Shown here piece after piece: positions 1-7,680 of a stretch of 64,000 nucleotides of DNA. The notes beneath the pieces were generated by a model. The model worked only from the letters and a program-made list of their open reading frames with translations. It made no database searches and had not been told where the DNA came from. The first letter of the stretch is position 1; the number at the start of each line of letters is the position of its first letter. Position numbers and translations under genes: made by a program. The DNA comes from JAGXQV01 sp964451375 (lineage in GTDB: Bacteria > Pseudomonadota > Gammaproteobacteria > Burkholderiales > Sulfuricellaceae), in contig CAYVIN010000003.1 in assembly GCA_964451375.1 (NCBI GenBank), positions 43,552-107,551 on the forward strand. Direction: 5' to 3'.

Positions 1-1163
1 CCGGTCGCATAAGGCGGGAAATTGTAATGCAGCATAAACCGGTCAGAATATTCGCCTTGCAGAGCATCAATAATCTGCTCGTCACGCCCGGTGCCCAACG
101 TAGCAACCACCAAAGCTTGTGTTTCACCACGTGTAAACAAAACGGAGCCGTGAGTACGCGGCAACACCCCGGTACGGATGGTAATAGGGCGAACAGTACG
201 TGTATCACGCCCGTCAATACGCGGCTCACCTTGCAGAATTTGCCCACGAACAATCTTTGCTTCCAGTTCAAAGAAAAGATTCTTGATAAAATTAATGCGA
301 TCCGCCCCGGCACCTTCGCCAGCCAATTCCGCTACAACCCGGCTACGGATTTCGTCGATACGGTTATAGCGTTCCTGTTTTTGCTTGATTTGGTAGGCCG
401 CAGCCAAATCAGCTTCAGCGATCTCCGCAACTTTCGCAATGAGCGCCTCGTCTTTTGGAGCAGGGGCCCAATCCCAGGCATCCGCTCCGGCTTCGTCGGC
501 CAGTTCATTGATCGCATTGATAGCAGCCTGCATTTCGTCATGACCGAACACCACTGCACCCAGCATGACATCTTCAGGCAATTCCTGGGCTTCGGACTCA
601 ACCATCAATACAGCCTTGTGAGTCCCTGCCACAACCAAATCAAGCTGCGATGATTTCAACTCAGTCGCAGTAGGATTTAGGATGTATTGGCCGTCGGAAT
701 ACCCAACACGGGCGGCGCCAATAGGGCCATTGAAAGGAATACCGGAAATCGCCAGTGCTGCGGACGCACCAATCATCGCGGGAATATCCGAATCGACTTC
801 GGGATTTGATGAAATGACGGTCGCAACAATTTGAACTTCGTTATAAAACCCATCCGGAAACAGCGGGCGCAACGGGCGATCAATTAGTCGGGAGGTCAGA
901 ATTTCTTTTTCGGAAGGACGCCCTTCACGTTTGAAAAAACCACCCGGTATCTTACCCGCAGCGTAGGTGCGTTCCTGATAATCCACCGTCAGCGGAAAAA
1001 AATCCTGCCCGGGCTTGGCATCCTTTGCGCCGACTACGGTTACCAGCACAACCGTGTCATCCATATTGACAATAACCGCTCCGCTCGATTGGCGAGCAAT
1101 TTCCCCAGTTTCGAGCGTAACTTGATGACGCCCATAAGCAAAACTCTTCTTGATTTGTTTCAA
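1..1163 (-). CDS. pnp: Polyribonucleotide nucleotidyltransferase (PNPase), N-terminal part, cut by window edge
   Basis: PNPase is a phosphorolytic 3'-5' exoribonuclease of the degradosome. Read on the minus strand, the protein begins LKQIKKSFAYGRHQVTLETG and continues with GAVIVNMDDTVVLVTVVG and RPLRPLFP, all typical of the first RNase PH-like domain. About 387 residues lie in the window; the KH and S1 RNA-binding domains would lie beyond the left edge. I chose the TTG at 1163 because AAGGA sits 7 bases upstream and no in-frame ATG precedes the conserved N-terminus. It follows rpsO with about 130 bases between, the usual rpsO-pnp arrangement. Confidence 0.95.
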   Translation of the reverse strand, partial: MKQIKKSFAYGRHQVTLETGEIARQSSGAVIVNMDDTVVLVTVVGAKDAKPGQDFFPLTVDYQERTYAAGKIPGGFFKREGRPSEKEILTSRLIDRPLRPLFPDGFYNEVQIVATVISSNPEVDSDIPAMIGASAALAISGIPFNGPIGAARVGYSDGQYILNPTATELKSSQLDLVVAGTHKAVLMVESEAQELPEDVMLGAVVFGHDEMQAAINAINELADEAGADAWDWAPAPKDEALIAKVAEIAEADLAAAYQIKQKQERYNRIDEIRSRVVAELAGEGAGADRINFIKNLFFELEAKIVRGQILQGEPRIDGRDTRTVRPITIRTGVLPRTHGSVLFTRGETQALVVATLGTGRDEQIIDALQGEYSDRFMLHYNFPPYAT

Positions 1164-1255
1164 GGGAATATCCTTAAATTTATTACCTGCTCCGCATTCC
1201 ATGCGGCCCAACGCAAAAGCCCCTGGCGAGGGCAACACGCACAGGGGGAAAGCAG

Positions 1256-1276
1256 TGGGGCGCATTACGCGCCCCA
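1256..1276 (-). terminator. GC-rich hairpin between rpsO and pnp
   Basis: A perfect 8-bp inverted repeat (TGGGGCGC / GCGCCCCA, 5-base loop) lies just after the rpsO stop. No clear U-tract follows, so it may be a partial terminator or an RNA-processing hairpin. In E. coli the rpsO-pnp spacer holds both a leaky terminator and an RNase III site; by analogy this hairpin could tune pnp expression. The role is inferred. Confidence 0.45.
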
Positions 1277-1291
1277 CCCAGAAACCGGAAA

Positions 1292-1561
1292 TTACTTGCG
1301 CAAACCGAGGCGCTCAATCAGAGAGCGGTAACGGTCGGCATCTTTGCCTTTGAGATAATCGAGGAGCTTGCGGCGCTTGCTAACCAGCTTGAGCAGACCA
1401 CGACGGGAGTGGTGATCCTTGACGTGGGTTTTGAAGTGGCCCGTCAGGTCGTTGATACGCGCAGTCATCAGAGCAACCTGAACTTCGGGGGAGCCGGTAT
1501 CGGCGTTGGCGCGTTGATAATCCTGCACGAGCTGTGCTTTCTGGGCACTTGTCACTGACAT
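1292..1561 (-). CDS. rpsO: 30S ribosomal protein S15
   Basis: The 89-residue protein has the full S15 length and its conserved core: ADTGSPEVQVALMTARI in the first half, then KDHHSRRGLL and a C-terminal RYRSLIERLGLRK. S15 binds the central domain of 16S rRNA early in 30S assembly. The ATG at 1561 is preceded by GGAGAAGAC. It lies between truB and pnp, as in most Proteobacteria. In several species S15 represses its own mRNA through a leader fold; I did not identify one here. Confidence 0.97.
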   Translation of the reverse strand: MSVTSAQKAQLVQDYQRANADTGSPEVQVALMTARINDLTGHFKTHVKDHHSRRGLLKLVSKRRKLLDYLKGKDADRYRSLIERLGLRK

Positions 1562-1667
1562 CTTTGTCTTCTCCGAAATACAAACATTAAAAGTCCATAA
1601 TTGTACCCGTTATTGGGTAGTTTTCTCAAGTAATTCTGAATAGTTAGGTGAAATTATTCCTGTTGGA

Positions 1668-2582
1668 TCAACTATCGGGCAAATTCACCAATCTCCGTGG
1701 AGCAACCTTCCCATCTTCGAGCGCCTCGCCGACGCCGAGAAAGACATTTCCTGAATCATAGAGCTTCGCCATGCCAAGCGTCGTCTGACGCGGCACCCAC
1801 ACTGAATTGCCCCGCCTAAGATAATAGGTACTGTCGTCATCCAACACGATGGACGGCAAGTCCGCCAGCAAGACATCCGCCGGCATCAGAACATCATCTC
1901 GCTGAGCCATGTCCATTTCCCCGAGTTGTTCTAGGGTCAATGCGTCTACAACATCGAAGCGACTGGTTGCAGTCCGCCGCAAAGCACTCATGTACGCACC
2001 GCACCCCAAGGCGGCACCAATGTCCGCCCCCAAAACGCGAATATAAGTACCCTTGCTACAGGTCACAGCAACCCGCAAACATCTTCCGTCAAAACTTTCC
2101 TGGCGAAGGGAATAGATAGTGACTAAGCGCGCCTGACGCTCTATCTCGATACCTTTGCGAGCATATGTGTAAAGCGCCTTTCCCTGGAATTTCAGCGCCG
2201 AATACATTGGCGGTATCTGGCTGATCCCGCCTACAAAACGTTTCAATACGGCGTCAACATCTGATTGAGTCACATCAACGTCTTGCGCTTTGGACAACTC
2301 CCCTTCGGAATCACCGGTCATAGAAGTTTGCCCGAGCGTGAACTCCGCTTGATAGGTCTTATCTGCATCCAGCAAATAATGGGAAAACTTGGTAGCCTCT
2401 CCGAAACACAACGGCAACAAACCAGTTGCCACCGGATCAAGATTACCCGTATGGCCTGCTTTTGCTGCTTGATAAAGGATTTTGGCTCTTTGAAGGGCGC
2501 CGTTGGAACTAATACCTATCGGCTTATCCAACAGCAAGACGCCATCAACACGACGTTTAACGCGCTTAAACTGCAAGATCAC
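1668..2582 (-). CDS. truB: tRNA pseudouridine(55) synthase TruB
   Basis: TruB makes pseudouridine 55 in the T-loop of elongator tRNAs. The 304-residue protein has the family opening GVLLLDKPIGISSN, the catalytic motif GHTGNLDPVATG with the catalytic Asp near residue 49, and the conserved CSKGTYIRVLGADIG. The last 55 residues form the PUA-like tail. The start is a GTG overlapping the rbfA stop by one base (TAGTG), which implies translational coupling. It sits at the distal end of the nusA-infB gene string. Confidence 0.95.
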   Translation of the reverse strand: MILQFKRVKRRVDGVLLLDKPIGISSNGALQRAKILYQAAKAGHTGNLDPVATGLLPLCFGEATKFSHYLLDADKTYQAEFTLGQTSMTGDSEGELSKAQDVDVTQSDVDAVLKRFVGGISQIPPMYSALKFQGKALYTYARKGIEIERQARLVTIYSLRQESFDGRCLRVAVTCSKGTYIRVLGADIGAALGCGAYMSALRRTATSRFDVVDALTLEQLGEMDMAQRDDVLMPADVLLADLPSIVLDDDSTYYLRRGNSVWVPRQTTLGMAKLYDSGNVFLGVGEALEDGKVAPRRLVNLPDS

Positions 2583-2953
2583 TACTCCGTTGGATGCGTG
2601 AGGTCTTCAGCGATGGCCGTATCGATCAATTCCGACAGGTATGCGCCGTTTTCCACTGACACATCATGAACGAAGTGAAGTTGGGGAGTAATACGCAGCT
2701 TTAGACGCTGCGCCAACTGGGAACGCAAAAACCCTGCGGCGCTCTGTAAACCTGTCCCAACCGCATCAGCCTGATTCCCGGAAGCCAGCATACTGAAAAA
2801 AACCTTGGCATGAGCATAATCCGGAGTCACTTCAACCCCGGTCAATGTCACCATGCCAACCCTGGGATCTTTTAGCTCAAGGCGAATCAATTCAGCCAAT
2901 TCGCGCTGGATTTGGTCTGCAACACGACGGGGACGGGAAAAATCTTTGGGCAT
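2582..2953 (-). CDS. rbfA: 30S ribosome-binding factor A
   Basis: RbfA is a KH-fold protein needed for late 30S maturation and 16S 5'-end processing. The sequence shows RRVADQIQRELAELIRLELKDPRVG, split here only by the family's usual spacing, then TPDYAHAKVFFS and LRSQLAQRLKLRITPQLHF, all family hallmarks. The ATG at 2953 (123 residues) gives the usual N-terminus MPKDFSRPRR. An in-frame TTG at 2998 has a better GGAG box and would add 15 unconserved residues, so the start is not settled. It follows infB closely and overlaps truB by one base. Confidence 0.93.
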   Translation of the reverse strand: MPKDFSRPRRVADQIQRELAELIRLELKDPRVGMVTLTGVEVTPDYAHAKVFFSMLASGNQADAVGTGLQSAAGFLRSQLAQRLKLRITPQLHFVHDVSVENGAYLSELIDTAIAEDLTHPTE

Positions 2954-3025
2954 ATTAGATTGGGAAGACTGCCAGTAGGGGAAGAAAGGGGCCGGCAAAT
3001 TACCGGCTCCTCCTCAAAACGTTAC

Positions 3026-5611
3026 TTACAAGGAACGGGCGACTTCAACCATCTCGAACACTTCGAGTTGGTCGCCTTCTTCAATATCGTTGTAATTTTT
3101 CAGCGACAAACCACACTCAAAGCCCGACTTAACTTCTCGCACATCGTCTTTGAATCGCTTCAAGGAATCAAGTTCGCCAGTATGGACGACCACACTGGAA
3201 CGCAACAAACGCACCATTGCGCCGCGTTTTATAACACCATCAAGCACATAGCACCCGGCCACCGATCCCACCTTGGAAATTCGGAATACCTGACGAATTT
3301 CGACCAACCCGATGATGCTTTCCTTCTGTTCAGGAGCCAGCATTCCAGATAGCGCGGCTTTCACGTCATCCACTGCGTCATAGATGATATTGTAGTAACG
3401 AACTTGTACACCAGTCGCATCAATCAACTTGCGAGCCGTTGCATCCGCCCTGGCGTTAAACCCGATAACCACGGCTTTGGAAGCCAAAGCCAGATTGACG
3501 TCGGATTCGGTAATCGCACCAACACCACTATGAATGATGTTAACTCTGACTTCGCCGGTTGAAAGCTTCTGAAGCGCATGAGCCAATGCTTCATAAGAGC
3601 CTTGTACATCTGTTTTGATAACCAGGGGAAGCACTCTGACTTCGCCGTCGGCCATTTGCTCAAACATATTTTCCAGCTTTGCGGCCTGTTGTTTGGCAAG
3701 TTTCACATCGCGGAACTTTCCTTGGCGGAACAGCGCAATTTCCCGCGCTTTACGCTCGTCAGCCAACGCCACAACATCTTCACCCGCCATCGGCACATCT
3801 GATAGACCTTGAATTTCGACGGGAATTGATGGGCCAGCCTCTTTGACAGGCTCTCCATTTTCATCCAGCATCGCGCGAACTCGCCCAAATACCGCACCAG
3901 CCAACAACATGTCGCCCTGGCGCAAAGTCCCGGATTGAACCAGAATAGTCGCTACCGGGCCACGCCCCTTGTCCAGCCGGGCTTCAATCACCAAGCCCTT
4001 GGCCGGGGTGTCGCGAGGCGCAGTCAACTCCAACACCTCGGCTTGCAACAGCACACCTTCGAGAAGTTCGTCGATACCCTCGCCAGACTTAGCCGACACA
4101 TGCACAAACATCGTGTCGCCACCCCAATCTTCAGGAACAACTTCTTGTGCAACCAATTCCTGCCGAATGCGCTCCGGATTGGCACCGGACTTATCGATTT
4201 TGGTTACCGCAACAACAATAGGGACACCAGCCGCCTTGGCATGATGGACAGCCTCTACCGTTTGCGGCATTACCCCATCGTCTGCCGCCACGACCAGAAT
4301 CACGACATCCGTCGCTTTCGCACCCCGCGCCCGCATTGCGGTAAACGCCTCATGACCTGGAGTATCGAGGAAAGTCACCATCCCACGAGGGGTCTCAACG
4401 TGATACGCACCAATATGCTGGGTAATCCCACCCGCTTCGCCATGCGCAACGCGGGTTCGGCGAATATAGTCGAGTAGCGATGTTTTGCCATGATCCACAT
4501 GCCCCATTACCGTAACAACCGGCGCGCGTGGCAGCAACTCGACTTCTTTGTGTTCAACTGCGTCATCCAGAAATGCGTCCGGGTCATCCAGCTTGGCCGG
4601 TTTGGCAACATGCCCCATTTCCTCGACTAGAATCATGGCAGTTTCTTGATCAAGCACTTGATTGATCGTCACCATGCTGCCCATCTTCATCAGCACTTTG
4701 ATCAACTCGGCCGCCTTAACTGCCATCTTGTGCGCCAACTCCGCGACGGTAATCGTTTCAGGAACCAGTACTTCGCGAATCACTGGCTCAGTCGGCATCG
4801 CAAAACCATGTTGCTGCTCATCGCCCTTATGATGTGATTTGTCTTTACGCCCACCACCACGCCAACTGCTCGAAGCATTGGCGGATGCGGAACCACGCAC
4901 TTTAATGCCGCGCTTCTTTTGAGCCTCTTCCCAAGCAGTATCTTTCGATTGTTTTTTCGCGGCCTTCTTTTCCACTGGCTTATCTGCCGGTTTAGAAGCT
5001 GGCTTGTGTAAAGTCCCTTCCGGCTGATGCACTACCGGCTCGGATTTCGCCACCACCACCGAGGAAGAAGGAGGAGAAACCGGCTGTGCAGCTTCCGCCA
5101 CGGCTTCTGCCTTGGCTTCACGCTGCTCACTACGTTCTCTTTCATGCTCCAGCTTTGCCTGAGCCTCAGCGGCCTGACGCGCAAACAATTCGTTTTGGCG
5201 ACGCGCTTCTTCCTCGCGCAGAGCAACCTGTTCCGGCGTCAAAACCGCCATCACAGGCGCTTCCTGTGGTGCCATCTCGGGTTCTTTAGCTTCAGCTACT
5301 GGAGACTCCAAAGCATCACGTTTAACGAACACTCGCTTTTTACGCACCTCAACCTGAATGGTACGTGCTTTGCCTGTGCTATCTGCCTTTTTGATCTCAG
5401 TAGTCTGTTTACGTGTCAGGGTGATTTTCCCTTTCGGCTCCTGGGCGCCATGTGAACGACGCAGGTACTCCAGCAGGAGCGTCTTGTCCTGTTCGGTAAG
5501 CACATCGTCGGCAGTCCGTTTCCCGACTCCGGCAGCGCTCAACTGTTCTAACAGCAGCGCGGGTTGCAACCCCAGTTCGCCGGCAAATTGCGCTACACTT
5601 ATTTGGCCCAT
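3026..5611 (-). CDS. infB: Translation initiation factor IF-2
   Basis: IF-2 is the GTPase that brings fMet-tRNA to the 30S subunit. The 861-residue protein has an N-terminal IF2_N helical module (residues 1-55), a long charged linker rich in Glu, Ala and Lys, a second IF2_N module with DQETAMILVEEMGH, then the G domain. G1 is GHVDHGKTS (about 368-376) and G3 is DTPGHEAF. The G4 motif reads TKID (about 468-471) instead of the usual NKID. Domains II to IV follow, ending in the fMet-binding GFECGLSLKNYNDIEEGDQLE. It sits between nusA and rbfA in the conserved operon. Confidence 0.97.
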   Translation of the reverse strand: MGQISVAQFAGELGLQPALLLEQLSAAGVGKRTADDVLTEQDKTLLLEYLRRSHGAQEPKGKITLTRKQTTEIKKADSTGKARTIQVEVRKKRVFVKRDALESPVAEAKEPEMAPQEAPVMAVLTPEQVALREEEARRQNELFARQAAEAQAKLEHERERSEQREAKAEAVAEAAQPVSPPSSSVVVAKSEPVVHQPEGTLHKPASKPADKPVEKKAAKKQSKDTAWEEAQKKRGIKVRGSASANASSSWRGGGRKDKSHHKGDEQQHGFAMPTEPVIREVLVPETITVAELAHKMAVKAAELIKVLMKMGSMVTINQVLDQETAMILVEEMGHVAKPAKLDDPDAFLDDAVEHKEVELLPRAPVVTVMGHVDHGKTSLLDYIRRTRVAHGEAGGITQHIGAYHVETPRGMVTFLDTPGHEAFTAMRARGAKATDVVILVVAADDGVMPQTVEAVHHAKAAGVPIVVAVTKIDKSGANPERIRQELVAQEVVPEDWGGDTMFVHVSAKSGEGIDELLEGVLLQAEVLELTAPRDTPAKGLVIEARLDKGRGPVATILVQSGTLRQGDMLLAGAVFGRVRAMLDENGEPVKEAGPSIPVEIQGLSDVPMAGEDVVALADERKAREIALFRQGKFRDVKLAKQQAAKLENMFEQMADGEVRVLPLVIKTDVQGSYEALAHALQKLSTGEVRVNIIHSGVGAITESDVNLALASKAVVIGFNARADATARKLIDATGVQVRYYNIIYDAVDDVKAALSGMLAPEQKESIIGLVEIRQVFRISKVGSVAGCYVLDGVIKRGAMVRLLRSSVVVHTGELDSLKRFKDDVREVKSGFECGLSLKNYNDIEEGDQLEVFEMVEVARSL

Positions 5612-5633
5612 TTCGCCCTCCTATCTTCCCCGA

Positions 5634-7106
5634 TCAAGCAAACCACGGCGCGCGCGCGGTCATGATCAGTTGCTTGGCGCGTTCGCCATCCATCCCAGTC
5701 ATTTCGACCAGATCGTCTACTGCCAGATCGGCCAAGTCGTCCATCGTCGAAACCCCTTTGGAAGCAAGCATACGTGCGGTGGCATTATCCATTCCCTCCA
5801 TATGCTGGAGATCTCCGGCAATGTTTTCGATCTTTTCTTCGCTGGCAATCGCTTCCGTCAATAAAGCATTGCGCGCGCGGCTACGCAACTCGTTTACCGT
5901 ATCTTCGTCAAAAGACTCAATTTCAAGCATTTCGGCCAACGGAACGTACGCCACCTCCTCCAGAGTGCTAAAACCTTCCTGAACGAGAATTTCCGCAACT
6001 TCTTCGTCCACATCAAGCTTGGCCATAAATAGGGCACAAATCTTGGTAGACTCCTCTTCGCTCTTTTTCTGGGCATCCTCTTCGGTAAGAATATTCAGCG
6101 CCCAGCCAGTCAACTCACTAGCCAGGCGGACATTTTGACCGTTACGCCCAATCGCCTGAGCCAGCTGTTCCTCCTCAACCACCACATCCATACTGTGGCT
6201 ATCTTCATCCATCACAATACTGCTGATTTCTGCAGGGGCCAAAGCGTTAATCACGAATTGCGCCGAATCCGCCGACCACAAGACTATATCGACTTTTTCC
6301 CCGGCCAATTCGCCAGTCACAGCCTGAACTCGTGAACCCCGCATCCCGACACAAGTCCCAATCGGATCAATACGTTGATCATTTGACTTAACGGCAATCT
6401 TGGCACGCACACCTGAATCGCGAGACGCGGATTTGATCTCCAGCAAGCCCTCTTCAATCTCTGGAACCTCAAGCTCAAAAAGTTTGACGAGAAACTCTGG
6501 GGCAGTCCTGGACAACACTAGTTGGGGTCCACGAATATTCCTATCAATTTTCATCAGATAGGCTCTGACACGGTCGCCGACGCGCAAATTTTCCTTTGGA
6601 ATCATCTGATCGCGGGGCAATAACGCTTCAATACGCCCAGATTCGATAATCGCGCTTCCCCGATCCATTCGTTTCACCACACCTGTCACCAAATGTTCGC
6701 GACGATCCAGGAAATCATTCAGTATCTGCTCTCGTTCGGCCTCGCGGATCTTCTGGAGAATAACCTGCTTGGCCGCCTGCGCACCAATACGACCGAATTC
6801 AACAGGCTCTAATGGCTCTTCGACAAAATCCTCCAACTGAACTGCAGCATCCCTAAGTTGCGCATCGCTCACCCCAATCTGGCGGCTGGGAAATTCAACT
6901 TCGTCATCGGCCACAACCTGCCAACGGCGAAACGTCTCGTAATCTCCCGAAGCACGATCTACACTTACCCGCACTTCCACTTCCTCGCTAAAACGCTTTT
7001 TTGTAGCAGAAGCAAGAGCGAGTTCAAGCGCGCCGAAAATAACTTCTTTCGTAACGTTTTTCTCCCGCGCCATAACATCTACCACCAGCAAAATTTCGCG
7101 ACTCAT
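5634..7106 (-). CDS. nusA: Transcription termination/antitermination factor NusA
   Basis: NusA binds RNA polymerase and governs pausing, intrinsic termination and antitermination. The 490 residues contain the N-terminal polymerase-binding domain (MSREILLVVDVMAREKNV), an S1 domain near residues 135-200, tandem KH domains with GTCVGMRGSRVQAV and AIGRNGQNVRLASELTGW, and two C-terminal acidic repeats as in gammaproteobacterial NusA. The full length suggests alpha-CTD and lambda-N-type contacts are retained. It lies 11 bases after rimP and 22 before infB, so the genes are co-transcribed. Confidence 0.97.
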   Translation of the reverse strand: MSREILLVVDVMAREKNVTKEVIFGALELALASATKKRFSEEVEVRVSVDRASGDYETFRRWQVVADDEVEFPSRQIGVSDAQLRDAAVQLEDFVEEPLEPVEFGRIGAQAAKQVILQKIREAEREQILNDFLDRREHLVTGVVKRMDRGSAIIESGRIEALLPRDQMIPKENLRVGDRVRAYLMKIDRNIRGPQLVLSRTAPEFLVKLFELEVPEIEEGLLEIKSASRDSGVRAKIAVKSNDQRIDPIGTCVGMRGSRVQAVTGELAGEKVDIVLWSADSAQFVINALAPAEISSIVMDEDSHSMDVVVEEEQLAQAIGRNGQNVRLASELTGWALNILTEEDAQKKSEEESTKICALFMAKLDVDEEVAEILVQEGFSTLEEVAYVPLAEMLEIESFDEDTVNELRSRARNALLTEAIASEEKIENIAGDLQHMEGMDNATARMLASKGVSTMDDLADLAVDDLVEMTGMDGERAKQLIMTARAPWFA

Positions 7107-7117
7107 ACCACCTCCGA

Positions 7118-7549
7118 CTAGAATTTCGGCACCAAACGTGCCTTGTCCAAATTAGCCATTTCAATAGCCAATGGAACTCCGTCCACATCAAGACTCAACA
7201 TGACGCCATCAACACCTTGCAACACGCCAATATAATTTTTGCGCCCATTCACGGGCACCCGTAATTTGATCTGGATTTTTTCGCCGGAAAAACGGATAAA
7301 ATCCGCCTCCTTCTTGATCGGACGATCCAAACCCGGAGAAGACACTTCCAGACGGTCATAATCAAAGTCCATCTCAACCGCCAATAGCCGGCTGACATGG
7401 TTACTAACCAATGCACAATCATCGACCATAATCCCGCCGGGCTTGTCGATAAATATGCGGATCATCCTTCCACGATTGGATAATTCCAGATCAACCAACT
7501 CATACCCCAAGCCAACAATAGCCGGCTCCAGCACCCCATACAAATCCAT
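7118..7549 (-). CDS. rimP: Ribosome maturation factor RimP
   Basis: RimP is required for 30S subunit maturation. The 143-residue protein has the family signature blocks: GYELVDLELSNRGRMIRIFI near the N-terminus, DCALVSNHVSRLL in the middle, and EVSSPGLDRPIKKEADF. It is the first gene of the rimP-nusA-infB-rbfA-truB string. Upstream lie an extended -10 box at 7601-7608 and a hairpin-plus-U-tract at 7564-7585, so expression may be attenuated before this gene. Confidence 0.96.
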   Translation of the reverse strand: MDLYGVLEPAIVGLGYELVDLELSNRGRMIRIFIDKPGGIMVDDCALVSNHVSRLLAVEMDFDYDRLEVSSPGLDRPIKKEADFIRFSGEKIQIKLRVPVNGRKNYIGVLQGVDGVMLSLDVDGVPLAIEMANLDKARLVPKF

Positions 7550-7563
7550 ACTCGCACCACAAA

Positions 7564-7585
7564 TAAAAAATGGGCTGAAAGCCCA
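7564..7585 (-). terminator. Intrinsic terminator/attenuator-like hairpin in the rimP leader
   Basis: On the minus strand TGGGCT-TTC-AGCCCA is followed at once by six T residues, a compact intrinsic-terminator layout. It lies about 35 bases before the rimP ATG and downstream of the likely -10 box, so rimP transcripts should pass through it. It could instead be the final stop for ppiD read-through. In E. coli the rimP-nusA operon leader holds NusA-sensitive terminators, which makes an autoregulatory role plausible here. The role is inferred. Confidence 0.6.
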
Positions 7586-7600
7586 TCAAAATATCCTATT

Positions 7601-7608
7601 ATTATAGC
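7601..7608 (-). promoter_or_regulatory. Extended -10 promoter element for the rimP-nusA-infB operon
   Basis: The minus strand reads TGCTATAAT: a perfect TATAAT (7606-7601) preceded by TGn, which allows recognition without a strong -35. No good -35 hexamer is seen 17 bases upstream, consistent with an extended -10 promoter. Transcription would start near 7594, some 45 bases before rimP. Confidence 0.6.
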
Positions 7609-7609
7609 A

Positions 7610-7638
7610 AGAAACGCCGTCTATTGGAATAGACGGCG
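7610..7638 (-). terminator. Terminator hairpin downstream of ppiD
   Basis: A perfect 10-bp inverted repeat (CGCCGTCTAT / ATAGACGGCG, 4-base loop) lies about 45 bases after the ppiD stop. On the minus strand it is followed by TTTCTT, a short T-rich tract. It separates ppiD from the rimP promoter immediately downstream. Confidence 0.6.
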
Positions 7639-7680
7639 CTCCCACTTCATCTATCGAGACACACCTCAAGCAAACGAAAC

